Shown here: positions 49,584 through 61,300 of the stretch, in pieces
How the letters are laid out: every line of letters begins with the position of its first letter
Numbering within the stretch: the stretch's first letter is position 1
Source: Panagrolaimus kolymaensis
Lineage: Eukaryota > Nematoda > Chromadorea > Rhabditida > Panagrolaimidae
Direction of reading: 5' to 3'
NCBI GenBank assembly: GCA_028622995.1
Contig: JAJQJQ010000027.1
Coordinates: forward strand, 1,736,001-1,800,000
DNA: 64,000 nucleotides
Program-made: the position numbers and the translations under genes
The notes under the pieces: model-generated
Told to the model about the DNA's origin: nothing
Database searches by the model: none
The model's input: only the letters and a program-made list of their open reading frames with translations

Positions 49584-52122
49584 CTGGGATGTCCGAACAT
49601 GAATTTTCTTCAATCCGAACTCCGAACATCCGAACGTTCGGATTAGAGTCAAAAATTCGAACATTAATCCGAACATCCGAACATATTAAAAAAATGTAAA
49701 ATAAGTGGTAAAAACGTTGGAAAAAAATACTAAAATGTCCATAATAGATAACTTTACTTTTTATATAAAATTTATTTAACAATTAACAATAACAACAAAA
49801 ACATTATTGATCGAATAACAAGATATTTTTACTCAAAAATGTAAGTTTTGCAACATTTTCAGGAAGAAGACGCTGACGCATATCCGTTAAAGTTAATCCA
49901 ACATCAGAAAAAGTTCTTTCAGATTCAGCACTGGATGCAGGAGAACCCAAATACTTTTGAGCTTGTTTTACAAGAAGTGGAAAATCATGGATGTGAGCTG
50001 ACCACCAGGCATAAGAACATTCTTTCGATGAAATATTCGGTAACTTCAGATATTCGTATATTTCTTTTTCTAAACATTGTTTCGTTGTTAAAGGTGAAAG
50101 ATCTTTTCGAATATTTGTTGGATGTTTCGAACGAAATCTTTCAAATTCATCTTCATCGTTATCATTGTTATTACTATTTTGAGGAGAAAGTGATAAATTC
50201 TGAAAGTCCATTAAAATTGAGGAAAACATAACATTCATAAAGATTGCTTTAGCTTCTTCTTTACTGATAAAATCATAGTTGATTGTTGTATTTGGAAAGT
50301 TCTCAATCTTAAAACGTGGATCCAAAACGGTTGCAGCGACCAGGAAGATTTTTCTTATATGTTGATTCATTCTTTTTGTGAGTCCTTGACTAATTTGAAT
50401 TTTCATGCTGTTAACAATATTTGAATCAGTCTATTTTAAAGTGCTCAAATTGTCTGCGATCAAATAATAGAACGGCAACACATTCGAAATTGACGAATTC
50501 CTCTGTTGTAATTTCATTGTATAAAAATATAGCTTTTCTAAAACTTTTACAACAGCTTCGATGAGTACCCAATCATTGGCACTAAGCGAAGGAAAATAGC
50601 TGCACAGGAAGATACGATAACGATTGCGCTTTTGCACTTCAGAAACCTTTGCAGCATCAAGTATGTTGAATTCCATCGGACTTCCACGTCCTTAATCAAA
50701 TCAAGAGGATCTTGTTCAAGTAAAATCATAAGATTTAGCAATTCTTTACGTTTCATATGACTCTTTCTGTACTTTCTAACGAATTTCTTAACCATTTCGA
50801 TAACATCGTTTAAACGTGGAAGATTATCAAATCCGTCTTTTATTGCTTAAAATCCAAGTTATTTAGAAGAACAAGAATAATAAAACATACAAGCTGCATT
50901 TTATGAATAAAACAATCAAAACTGTCGCTTCCAAACAAATTAGTTGTGGCAATCATGGAACTAGCAGCACTCGGATAATCAAGTGAACTTTTAGCGGTGA
51001 AATATCATAGTAATCAAGAGCTTCTTTCATTAAGTTGGAGATATTGAGAGCAGTGTGACGATAAAACATGGGTGCTGTTTCAAGAACATAACAGTTTGGT
51101 TTCATATTTTCATATAGGAAATGACATGTTATACATAAAAGTGAATGTTTACCAGAAACTGAAGACCATGCATCTGTAGTAAGGCTAACAATTTCAGCTT
51201 TTGATACAGCATCTTTGACTTTTATTCGAAATTCGGAATATGTTTCATTTAAGATTCTATTAGTGAAAACTTGACGAGACTTTAACTTGAAATTTGGAAC
51301 AGCTATTGACATAAATCTTTGAAATCCAGCTTTCTGAACAATAGATAGAGGTAAATTATCAATGGCAAGCATCTCGAGGATAGCCTTTTCAAGCTTTTTT
51401 GTTTTGCATCCGTTTGGTTCGTATTGATCTAAACAAAAAATAACATTTGTTGTGTAAATAAAAACAAACTTAGAATTTCGATAACAGAGACATCATCTTC
51501 TTTTTCCATTCATGGTCGCTTTACTGCAGCTGGTTGAAGAATTTCTTGAATTTGCGATGAATTTGTAGGCTTGACGAATAATGAAATTGACGATGTAACA
51601 GCTGGCTTTTGTTTTTTAGTACTCGTTCTTTTTATCAATTCCGAATGAGAAGCTTCCATATGCCTTTTCAGACTGATTGTTGGCAATGAAGGCCCAATTT
51701 TGTAGGGATCTTCCTTTTTCGCACATCCTTCAACTTTACAATAAGCATAGGTATATTGAGATTTTTTATCTTTCGTACGATCAAAATAGCTCCACCAGTC
51801 CATTTTTCAACAGAAAAAACAAGTAATTCACTTTGAAATAGTAAATAAACGAAAAACATTCTGCACGAAAAAGAGCAAACTTCTTCAAACGTGTTTGTTG
51901 TTTTCGCGCTAAAACAGTCGCAAACATGAAACATACTTTTTTGTTCTGATTGCGAAAACAAAAAATACTTTTTTTATGGTATTTAAGAGTATACTAATTG
52001 TTCGTATTATGTTCGGATGTTCGGGGTAAAATCCGAACATCGATCCGACCCAAAAATGTTCGGCAAAAGGGTCGAACATCCGAACTTCCGAACTCCGAAC
52101 TCCGAACGTTCGGACATCCCTG
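49584..52122 (-). mobile_element. Complete but defective hAT transposon, 2539 bp
   Basis: Ends CTGGGATGTCCGAAC (left) and the complement of CAGGGATGTCCGAAC (right), with subterminal GTTCGGAGTTCGGA repeats. A perfect 8-bp duplication GATACCAA flanks it (49,576-49,583 and 52,123-52,130). The minus strand carries a hAT transposase with BED finger and dimerisation domain, interrupted by stops and frame changes. Inserted in the second tRNA-bearing TIR element. Its terminal sequence is shared by relics at about 39.3 kb and 41.2 kb. Confidence 0.92.
49804..51803 (-). pseudogene. hAT transposase pseudogene
   Basis: N-terminal BED-type zinc finger (start 51,803; C-x4-C about 22 residues in, then RHMEASH), a catalytic-core segment with DVEVRWNSTYLML at about 50.7 kb, and the C-terminal hATC dimerisation domain (YLGSPASSAESERTFSDVG, ending at 49,804). 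At least two introns with good T-rich acceptors are visible (around 51,420-51,475 and 50,849-50,890). It is broken by an in-frame TGA at about 51,510, a frame change near 50,980, another near 50,690 and a TAG near 50,431. Family assignment is firm; activity is very unlikely. Whether the breaks are shared by other genomic copies is unknown. Confidence 0.9.
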
Positions 52123-52801
52123 GATACCAACAAGGATCTAAGATCCAAAAAAATTAAACGATTCAGGAATCCAAAAAAGATCTAAGATCCCAGAGGTACT
52201 AAAGTCTAATAATGGATACTAGTGTGAATTTTGTATATATTATATGTAAATTTTAGTGATAAAAAAAGAAAAAAAATCAAAGAAAAATAGGTCAAAAAAA
52301 GTGGGGGAAAACTATAAAAGTGCCCAAATTCGATGTAATGAAAAACCTGAACTAATTTAAGTTCTTCGTGACATAAGGAATCGTTTGAGAAAAAAATTAG
52401 CCAATTTAGTAAACTTTGGAGCCAGAGCTAACGGTTTTAATTTATAATGAAAAATGCATTGCACTCTTCTTTTTCAAAAATCACACACTTCCACAACGTG
52501 GAAACTGTTTTTGCGGGTCAATCTCGGCAGGAAAATATAAGAATGCATCGGCTAGTTCGTAAAAAAATATTTTAATGGGTATACCAAACTTTTGGATTAT
52601 GAGTGAAGTATTAATGCTATTAACTTTCTTCATGTAGGCAAAATCCGCAGAAATTACAAAAAATTTTAAAATTTTTGAAAAAGAAAAATTTGCCGCCTTT
52701 ACACGAATTTTGTTATCTTGTAGCGACGAATATTCAAACGCGTGTTTGAATAAAAGAAGTAAATGAATTTGGTCCTTTAAATGAGTTTCAATCACTTCTT
52801 G

Positions 52802-54055
52802 TTAAGAGAGGTTCTACGAGCTGATTCAAATCGGGCGGTCCATTTTTTCAGTATTTTTATTTTTTGTTATGAATCGGTTCAAAATGATGAGAAATAAAAC
52901 TGCTTGCAAACTTTTTCTCAAAAAGTTAACAAGATATGCTAATTTTTTATATTGAAGTTGAAAATATGCATTAACTTCAAAAATTCGGCTAAATTTTTCC
53001 ACGAAGTATAAAAATTTGATGTTTATCCAGTATTATGTAAAAGATTGCGGGCTAATTTATGGTGTATACCATATATTTAAGTATCATTATAAATAAGGAG
53101 AAATTTGCATATTTATTTTTCAAATGGCTGCCATTTTTCAACCAGATCAACTGCGGGACCTAAGAAAATTACTATATATTCCCCAGTTATCTCCTCTATT
53201 TAATGCAAAAGAAATCAAAATTTTAGAGCGACAGGAGATCTCAGGCCATAATTAAATGTGCGCGCGACCACATTTTTAACGGGGAAAATGGTGTTTTTCG
53301 TTTTCTTTCTTTGATTTTTGGCATTATGTTCAAGTTGTTTTCAACAAAGAAAAAATTGAAAAAATGGATTTCCCCACAAAAAAATGTAGTCGTGCGCACA
53401 TTTAATTATGGCCTGAGATCTCCTGTCGCTCTAAAATTTTGATTTCTTTTGCATTAAATAGAGGAGATTCTTGGGGAATATATAGTAATTTTCTTAGGTC
53501 CCGCAGTTGATCTGGTTGAAAAACGGCATCCATTTGAATTTTAAATATGCAAATTTCTCCTTATTTATAATGATACTTAAATATATGGTATACACCATAA
53601 ATTAGCCCGCAATCTTTTACATAATACTGGATAAACATCAAATTTTTATACTTCGTGGAAAAATTTAGCCGAATTTTTGAAGTTAATGCATATTTTCAAC
53701 TTCAATATAAAAAATTAGCATATCCTGGAGCTTGTTTCACAAACACTTTTATTTTATTTTTAATTTCACTCCACTTAGCGTTGTGAAACCAGAAAGAGAA
53801 GTCAAAGAGATTTCAAATTCCCGCATTTCACTTCACTTTGATGTCTTGCAACGCTAAGTGAAGTGAGCGGAAATTAAAAAAAGTGAAATGTTTGTGAAAA
53901 AAGGCCCTGCTCACTTTTTGAGAAAAAGATTACAGACAATATTTTTTTCTCATCATTTTGAACCGATTCATAACAAAAAATAAAAAAAACTAAAAAAAAT
54001 GGACCGCTTTACTCTGAAATCTTTAAATTTTCTCGCAGAGTCTCTCTTAACAACT
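52802..54055. mobile_element. Large palindromic (fold-back) element
   Basis: The arms 52,930-53,275 and 53,381-53,724 are nearly perfect reverse complements around a loop of about 105 bp. Weaker complementarity continues outward (52,802-52,929 with about 53,910-54,055), interrupted on the right by a 185-bp insertion. Termini contain TTAAGAGAGGTT-type sequence, and a third partial copy of that end lies at 54,460-54,510. No protein is encoded. A transcript through it would form a long hairpin. Confidence 0.8.
53725..53909. mobile_element. 185-bp MITE inserted in the palindrome
   Basis: Inverted ends CTGGAGCTTGTTTCACAAAC and CAGGGCCTTTTTTCACAAAC (right end read backwards) with internal inverted CACTTAGCGTTG motifs. 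Comparison with the other arm of the host palindrome shows that this segment is extra. No exact target duplication is seen. Confidence 0.6.
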
Positions 54056-54716
54056 TCTACACACTTTCATTCACTTCGTGAATCAGGTCCACTTCCTTCT
54101 ACTTTTATTTTATAGAAGTGGAAGTGGAATTAGGGTCGTCCCATTTTCATTTTACTAATATTAAAGAAAATTTTGGTGTTGTTAAACATTGTATTGAATA
54201 AAAACAACGAAATTTCCAAATCATTTAAAAAATTTAATTTTAAGCTTAGCTATAGTAAAAATTTTATTTATTTCACCAACGCCTTTCCATTGGCCACAAA
54301 ATTTTTTTTTTAAATCTTGTTATTTTCTTTAAGATGATAATATAGAAAAACGCCCATTTTACTTCACCGATGGCGCTAAAAAACCCCGTCGGAAGCCAAA
54401 AATTGACTTTGTCGGCTGTCACACTGCCTTTAATAACAATAAATAATTTTTTTTAAATAAAATGGACCGTTCGCTTTGAATCAGCTCAGCAACCTCTCTT
54501 AAGTGATTTTTAATTTTTTTGCTGCTTTCTATTGTATAATCTTTTTTCAATCTAATAGATATTTTATATTAAATATTCATTTATTCAGACAAAAAATTTA
54601 ATAAACAACTAATGTGTTTGAAAAAACTAAATATGAAGAAATTGACGAATGTTATTAAAAAAAAGAATTCAAAAAAATAAGCGTAAGCCTATTTCGCTAT
54701 TTCTGAGGATGGAGAC
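54056..54716. other. No gene seen
   Basis: AT-rich DNA with a small inverted repeat near 54,085-54,135 (TCCACTTCC...GGAAGTGGA) and a copy of the fold-back terminus at about 54,460-54,510. Nothing else can be supported. Confidence 0.4.
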
Positions 54717-55130
54717 TAGTGTTAAATTACCGACAGACCGACAAAAAAGTCGGTAAATTCAAGAAAATGTCGGTATAGAATTTGCTTTCAATCGGTACAT
54801 TGGTAAAAAGTCGGTATAAAAAGTATTGTCGGTCAGTAAATCGGTATGTAAAAAGTTGGTACAAAGTTTTTTTCGGGTCAAGAAATCAAGAAAATTTTAA
54901 TTTTTAGCCAAAAATACATATATGTTAATTAAAAAGTGATAATAATATCAAAAAATTTAGTATTTCTCTTTACTTCTGATGAAAAGAAATCACGATAGGA
55001 AATTAAAAAAAATTGTCGATATAAAATTTAGTCGGTCGGTAAATCGGTCTGTTAAAAGTCGGTCGGTAAATCGGTCGGTAAATCGGTCGGTTAAAAGTCG
55101 GTAGGTAAGTCGGTCGGTAATTTAACACTA
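54717..55130. mobile_element. hAT-like MITE, 414 bp, with GTCGGTAAAT subterminal repeats
   Basis: Perfect 18-bp inverted ends TAGTGTTAAATTACCGAC. Flanks ATGGAGAC and ATGGCGGC agree at 6/8, suggesting an old 8-bp duplication; a TA duplication is the alternative reading. Both subterminal regions consist of repeated GTCGGTAAATCGGTCGG-type units, most dense on the right. Confidence 0.7.
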
Positions 55131-55452
55131 ATGGCGGCTTGTACTCACAGAAAAAATAATTAATATAAGCACAGCTCAATACATCCAAGCTACGATTGAA
55201 AAACAAAACAAAAAGAAAGAATGACAAAAACAGAGATGACAGTAATAGGTTAAGTGAACAATTTTGTTAGAGAGTAGAGAAGCAGAATTAAGAGAAGCAG
55301 GATGTTTGAAGCGATGGGAGCTATGCGCTAGGCAACTTATCAATAGTGTGACTTTTCACTGTGCCTGCACCCTTCGGTAAATTTTTTGTTCCATGATAGG
55401 GTGCTGGTAGACAAGAAAAAGTAGGGTTCCATCTCCCTCCCGCCCTCTAGGG

Positions 55453-55797
55453 CAGTGTTACACGCCTCCGCCTCCGGAGGTGGAGGCGGAGGCGACACTC
55501 ACAGAAAAAAGATCCAAAAACTTGGACAGACACGTATTCAAACGGGAAAATTAAATTTGGACAAATTGATTCTCTAATGTAGCATTAGAGAATAATCTGA
55601 TTCAAGCTTTATAACTTGTACAGACACCAAGCAAAATGAGAAAGTAAAGCAGGGGTCAAATGATCCTCTAATGCTACATTAGAGAATCAATGTGTCCAAA
55701 TATAATTTTCCCGTTTGAATACGTGTCTGTCCAAGTTTTTAGATGATAATGGTCGTTTTTTTCTGTGAGTGGATAAACCAAAAAATATGTAACACTG
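55453..55797. mobile_element. hAT-type MITE, 345 bp, second nesting level
   Basis: Inverted ends CAGTGTTACA and TGTAACACTG with a perfect 8-bp duplication CTCTAGGG (55,445-55,452 and 55,798-55,805). A palindrome with CACTCACAGAAAAAA ends (55,496-55,771) makes up most of it. Confidence 0.85.
55496..55771. mobile_element. Palindromic MITE, innermost level
   Basis: The ends CACTCACAGAAAAAA are perfect. The inner arms repeat AAAACTTGGACAGACACGTA and GATTCTCTAATGTAGCATTA in inverse orientation around a loop of about 70 bp. A target duplication is not clear, so it could instead be the body of the 345-bp element. Confidence 0.55.
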
Positions 55798-56068
55798 CTC
55801 TAGGGGAATCCCCCTTCCCCCCGCCGATTTTTGCTCCCCGTGCCTCTCTCCCCGTGAGCCTCAGCCCCCGTCAAAAAAATGTAACACAGGGAGGAGTATG
55901 AGAAGAAAAATCCCCCGTCATATTTACAACAAAAAAATTTTTTTTTCAAACACCCACAGGGAAGAGTACGTGCTAAAATCCCCCGTAAAAACCTCCCCGC
56001 GGGGTGTCCTCCCCTCCCTCTCCCTCCCCGTGGACCATTCCCCCGGGGGATGGAACCCTAAGAAAAAG

Positions 56069-56600
56069 TACAACGTATAATGGCTATGTCATTGTGTCGG
56101 AGGGCTACTTGGAGCATGAAGGAAAGCTTCGTGGCCATGGCCACTCCTGGCAACCTACACACCCTCGTGTGCTCCGTTCGCTATATTTTAATCGCTAATA
56201 ATTTGGAGCTTAATTTCGTGTTGCTAAATCTTTTATCGCTATAATATCCATCTCTCATATTTTGATGCTAAAATATTGGTGATAAAATCGAGCTTCTCTA
56301 TCAATGGAACCAATAAAAGTGCTTCTTACGGCCGACTATCGTGGAGGAAAGTGTTTTGCTAGACATTTATAAAGCATTGCTAAATTTAAAATTAATAGTT
56401 TTTAAAGCGTTTTTTTTTAATAAGTCGTAGTATAAATAGAATAGTCAATAACTAAGAAAATAATTGTGTAAAAAAAATTTGGCCTTGAACAGTGTTCACG
56501 AAATTCAATTCATTTTTTAATCGCTTTTCCTCTCATTTTCTATATTCGCACTAATGTAATTAGAATCGGATTTGTCTCTAAAAAATATAGATATAGTTGG
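56069..56600. other. No gene seen
   Basis: Mixed-composition DNA after the nested MITEs. Two short open frames here have no family signature and no splice context, and no repeat is obvious. Confidence 0.4.
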
Positions 56601-57590
56601 GAAAACATGTTAAAGTCGAAAACAGGGTTTCGCGGAATTTCAAAAAATTCCGCTTCCGCGGAAGACGGAATTTCTAAAATTCACTTCCGCAAAAGCGGAA
56701 GCGGAAGTCAAAAAAGGGCGTAATTCCGCAAAAGCGGAATGCGGAAGCGGAAAACCAAAAAATTTTTTTGTTATTATACATTCTTTTTTTCCATTATAGC
56801 CCACGATAATGATTTTAATTTGTATCTGTATGAATTAAAGTCTTTGTATCCAAAGGGAATAGTTTTTATTTTTTCTATTTTTATTAAGAATTTCAAAATC
56901 TTTTAACCCCGAAAAGATATCATCATTATTTAAACAAATTTTAACATCATTATCCCAAGTTTGAAATTTTCATGAACACCAAACGATTTATTTCGACTAT
57001 TTTTGATTCAAAAAATTGGTCTCAAAAAGGGCTAAAAAAACATTTTGAAGGAAACTAACTGATTTCTACCATAATTTGCAATAAAAAAAACAAAAGTGAA
57101 AGAAAAGTAAAATATTCTCCAGGTACGCTAAAATAAAGAAGACCCGATTTTTTATTTAAGTTTATCTTAGCCTACTGATTACATCAGTTACAATGTACCG
57201 AAATAAAATTTGATTTCCCAGTGTAAAAGTGTTATACACTTTTATTATTTTTAAAGCCTTCTTCTGGTATTTGATCGCAGCGTTTTTTTAATCAAACTCC
57301 TGCGAAAAAATGTAAAAACTTTTGTTAAAGACTTTTTAAAATTTTTTTAATTCCTCTTTCAAATTCCGCAAAATTTTGCGAAAAATTCCGCGGAATTTGC
57401 GGAAATCCAAAAACATGCGAAATTCCGCAAAAGCGGAATGCGGAAGCGGAATTCCGCGAAACCCTGGTCGAAAATGACGATATCTAAAGACATACAACGA
57501 CAGCCATTGATGTCAATGTAACATCAACGGCCGCCGTTGTATGTCTTTAGATATTGTCGTTTTCGACCAGAACATGTTGTCTTCAATTGT
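56600..57590. repeat. Palindrome split by a hAT MITE
   Basis: Outside the MITE at 56,623-57,466 the flanks AACATGTTAAAGTCGAAAA and GTCGAAAATGACGATATC...TTTTCGACCAGAACATGTT are complementary. A tight hairpin also lies at 57,467-57,567 (TCTAAAGACATACAACG against CGTTGTATGTCTTTAGA). The MITE therefore landed inside an existing inverted repeat. Confidence 0.6.
56623..57466. mobile_element. hAT-type MITE, 844 bp, CAGGGTTTC family
   Basis: Ends CAGGGTTTCGCGGAATTT and ...AATTCCGCGAAACCCTG. Perfect 8-bp duplication GTCGAAAA (56,615-56,622 and 57,467-57,474). Subterminal AATTCCGCAAAAGCGGAATG units at both ends match those of the 143-bp element at 45,865-46,007. The AT-rich centre encodes nothing recognisable. 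Confidence 0.88.
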
Positions 57591-57918
57591 TCAAAGTCTG
57601 CCCTTCAATTGGTATCAAAATCTCTGTATTTCTTCCGTTTCTGTCGTATGTCATCCGCAGACAATTTTCTAATGCATCCCGTTATTCAGCAGAATAAAAA
57701 ATGTTTCAAAACATTTCGAAACTTTTAGAAATTTACTATAAAAAATCTTTTATTTCGAAAAATGAGAAAATTTTTTGCAAACAATTTCAAAGTGTTTTGA
57801 AACATTTTGTAGGTTGCGGAAGAAAGGGAAGCGTTGGAAAATTTTCTGCGGATGACATACGATAGAAACGGAAGAAATACCGAGATTTTGATACGAATTG
57901 AAAGGCAGACATTGCATT
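57590..57918. repeat. Palindrome with about 155-bp arms
   Basis: The left arm (TCAAAATCTCTGTATTTCTT and onward, including CGTATGTCATCCGCAGACAA) is complementary to the right arm, with about 20% mismatches. The centre is TTAGAAATTTACTATAAAAAATC. Open frames on both strands mirror each other because of the palindrome. Confidence 0.65.
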
Positions 57919-58236
57919 GAAAAAAGAGGGTCTTTTTTTTAAACGCCAAAAAGGGAATGAAAAAAAGGGATGAAGTTAACATATTTTTGGTCGGGATTTG
58001 TTAACCATTTAAAATTTTTTTTGGGGTTCTTTTTAAAATTTAACACCATTTTGGAGTAGACAGAAAACTCACCACAGTTTTAATTTTTGAAAAATGGAAA
58101 GCGCTAAAACTTTTTTCTTTGAAAGCGCTATGAATTTTTTTTGGAAGCTCCACTATTTTTTTTAAAAATAGTTTTTGAGTTGGAAAAGGAAATATTAGAA
58201 ATTTGTGAACACTGTTCTAAAAATAATAGAATTGAA

Positions 58237-58351
58237 ATGAAAAATGTTTACTTTGTTTTCCTCTTCACGATTTTTATAAATATTCAATGTTTATACTCAT
58301 TTCAATGCGTCAGCGATAGCAAATGCATTACAAGCTATTCGTCAGAAGACG
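58237..58351 (+). CDS. Gene B exon 1 (signal peptide and first cysteine pair)
   Basis: ATG at 58,237 starts a hydrophobic leader (MKNVYFVFLFTIFINIQCLY) followed by SFQC and SKC. Donor GTAAAA after one base of the next codon. Confidence 0.8.
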
Positions 58352-61300
58352 GTAAAAAAAATTTCTTAGCACAGATATACATATAATAGCTGTTTTTTAA
58401 ACAAAAAAACTTTTTTTTAAGTCGGCGATATGAAAAAAGTTGAATGTAAAGAATGCGCAGGATGGGCGTGTTTAAAAGAAGGCATATTTTATACAGAAAA
58501 TGGATGCAAAGGGGATAACAATGTTTGTAAAAATGGCACGAATCAAGATGGTGAAAAGCACGTCGATACCATTAATAAAAACTACTTCGTTAGCTGCAAA
58601 GATGACTATTGTTCAAATGTGAAAATTGAATCTGTAAGTTCACATTATTTTAAAAGTTCAATAATATTGGGTTTTTTAAAAGCCATTTTTTTTAAGAATC
58701 GCACTTTTTCGATGAATTTGGAATTTATCGAAAATATTTAAATTCGCAAATTGAATTTTCTATGACTACCTTTAGGTTTTCGAGGTCGCTGATGACGAAT
58801 CTGATTTCAGTTTCATTTTTTTCGAAGCGAAAAGTTGAGATCCAGAGCTCTCAAAACGAAAACCCTACTTTTTTTTCAGACGCTTTTTTTAAAAAGTGTC
58901 TTTACCGAAAAATAACAAAAAATACGCTGATTATTTCTGTAATTGATGCCAAAAATGGAAGTATAGGAACAAATGGGTCAAAAGTCCATTTTAAAGGAAT
59001 ATTCAACGTTTCGCTTGGGAAAACTCGAAATCTGTGGCCGCGTGACAGCCATTTGAAGACATATTCGGATTCCTCATTAAATTTCACCCTAGAAAAAGGG
59101 AATAGTAAGAAAAAAAAGCGGGACAAGTTGAAAACGGTGGAGGATTAAATGATGTACCCCAATATGTGGTCATATGAGAAGTAATTCATAGATACATCTA
59201 AAAAATACATAATCTTAGCAAAAAACGTAGAAAAACTTATTTAATGATTTTACAGATCGATGAAACTTCATGTTGTTAAGCATTTCGATTTTTTCACGAT
59301 TTTTAAAGTTTAATACTAGAAATAATGGTCAAAAAATTAAAAATTCTAAAAATTTTACTTTTATTTTTAAAACTCATCATTTCTAGACCTAATTTGGGTC
59401 GTAGAAACCGAATTTGATAAAAGAAAAAGTATTTCATAAGCTGGTTATTGAGTTATGAATTTTTGAAATATGCAAATTTTTGACTATGCTATTACTCAAT
59501 TTTGAGATTGTCAACCTTAGAAACTGTTATCAAATTCGGGTTCTACGACCCAAATTAGGTCTAGAAATGATGAGTTTAAAAAATAGATACCTCATTTTGA
59601 GAATTTTGATTTTTTTATTCATCATTTGCTACTATTAAACTTTAAAAATGTGGGAAAAATCGAAAAGCATATCAATATGAAGTTTTATCGATTTGTAAAA
59701 TCATTAAATAATTTTTTCTACGTTTTTAGCAAAGAGTTTGTATTTTTCACATGTGTTTATTAATTACTTGTTGATATACCTCATATTGATGTAATTCATT
59801 CAGCCAGTCACCGTATTCAGTTGGACATGGATTTTTTTTAGCATTCGCAGTTTTCTAGGGTAGAATTTCATGGAGAATCCAAAAAAATTATCAAATGGCC
59901 ACGCACGGGCCACAGATTTCGAGTTTTTCCAAGCGAAACGATGAATTTTTCCTTAAAATGAATTTTTGACCCATTTGTGTCTATACTTTTATTTTCGGCA
60001 TCTATTACGAAAATAATCAGCGTATTTTTTATTATTTTTCTCTAAAGACACTTTTTTTTAAAAGCATCTGGAAAAAAAATTGGGTTTTCGTTTAGAGACC
60101 TCTGGATCTCAACTTTTCGCTTCGAAACCAATTAAACTAAGGTCAGATTCGTGATCAGCGGCCTCGAAAACCTAAGGGTAGTCAAAGAAAAGTCAATTTG
60201 CGAATTTAAATATTTTCGATAAATTCCAGCGAAGTTCGATTTTTAGAAAAAATGGCTTTTAAAACACGTTTTTTGAAAAAGTGGAGCTTGGTCTTGCACA
60301 GGTTAGAAAGATTTCTTTTTCTACTATCGAAACTTCATTCCTAAGGTCAATTTTGCCCAAAAATCACGAATTTTGACTCCATTTAGTCCGATGATATGTT
60401 TAATAAGGAGATATGGTGACTTTCGCGTTAGGACCAGAAATAATTTTTTAAGACCAATATATAAAAAAATTTCTTCTATTTTCGTTTTTTCCACATAAAA
60501 TTGAGTTTTTTTCGTGTTGACAACAAAAATTGATGTCCATATAAATCCCTCTATATCGATACATTAAAATTGGAAATATGTAAAAATTTACATAAAAACA
60601 CATTTATCTCGAAAACTATGGCTCTACTGGAAAGATTTTATTACATATTCGGATTCTCCATGGTTTTTTACCCCTAACGGTGAAAGCACCTAAAAAACAT
60701 ACAGTACCTTCGATTTACATTTGATTCACTAAAGGTGCAAAACCTCGATACACCAAATATCGAAAGTAATGAAAGTCATAAAAGAATACATCGAAATATA
60801 TTAGTTTTGAAGAAAATGGACACCGTAATAATTAAAAATCCACCATAACACCAAATATCGAGGTTAGCAAAAAAATGGAAATTTTTAACTTTGTTTTTAA
60901 TTTTTGTTAGAATCAAGTGGTTTATAGGTTTTCAAGGTCACTGATCGCGAATTAGAGGTGCTTTCACGGTTAGGGGTAAAAAACCATGGAGAATCCGAAT
61001 ATGTAATAAAATCTTTCCAGTAGAGCCATAGTTTTCGAGATAAATGTGTTTTTATGTAAATTTTTACATATTTCCAATTTTAATGTATCGATATAGAGGG
61101 ATTTATATGGACATCAATTTTTGTTGTCAACACGAAAAAAATTCAATTTTATGTGGAAAAAACGAAAATAGAAGAAATTTTTTTATATATTGGTCTTAAA
61201 AAATTATTTCGGGTCCTAACGCGGAAGTCACCATATCTCCATATTAAACATATCATCGGACTAAATGGAGTCAAAATTCGTGATTTTTTGGCAAAATTGA

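Larger units (their letters stand above)
48697..52324. mobile_element. Second copy of the tRNA-bearing TIR element, split by two insertions
   Basis: The right end GTGGGGGAAAACTATAAAAG followed by TGCC (to 52,324) and the left end at 49,119 (GTCACAATTATCGTTTTCCC) match the element at 46,452-47,158. The same tRNA-like unit and GGATCC-type repeats follow. A hAT MITE (48,705-49,118) is inserted at the left terminus and a full hAT element (49,584-52,122) within the repeats. Removing them leaves an element of about 660 bp, close to copy 1. Confidence 0.75.
55422..56060. mobile_element. GC-rich hAT-type MITE, outermost of three nested elements
   Basis: Ends TAGGGTTCCATC and GATGGAACCCTA, flanked by a perfect 8-bp duplication AGAAAAAG (55,414-55,421 and 56,061-56,068). 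The body is rich in CCCTCCCCGT-type runs. A second MITE interrupts it at 55,453-55,797, so its own length was about 290 bp. Confidence 0.85.

Noticed and set aside
48960..49782. Several open frames over TTCGATTCGA and GGATCC-type repeats
   Set aside because: Translations are low-complexity products of MITE repeats (for example ENRIEKIEIRF), not proteins.
55898..56198. Plus-strand open frames over CCCTCCCCGT-rich DNA
   Set aside because: They lie across a MITE boundary and have no family signature.
58762..59148. 128-codon plus-strand open frame after exon 2 of gene B
   Set aside because: It lies in one arm of the giant palindrome, and its mirror frame appears on the other strand; no splice or domain support.
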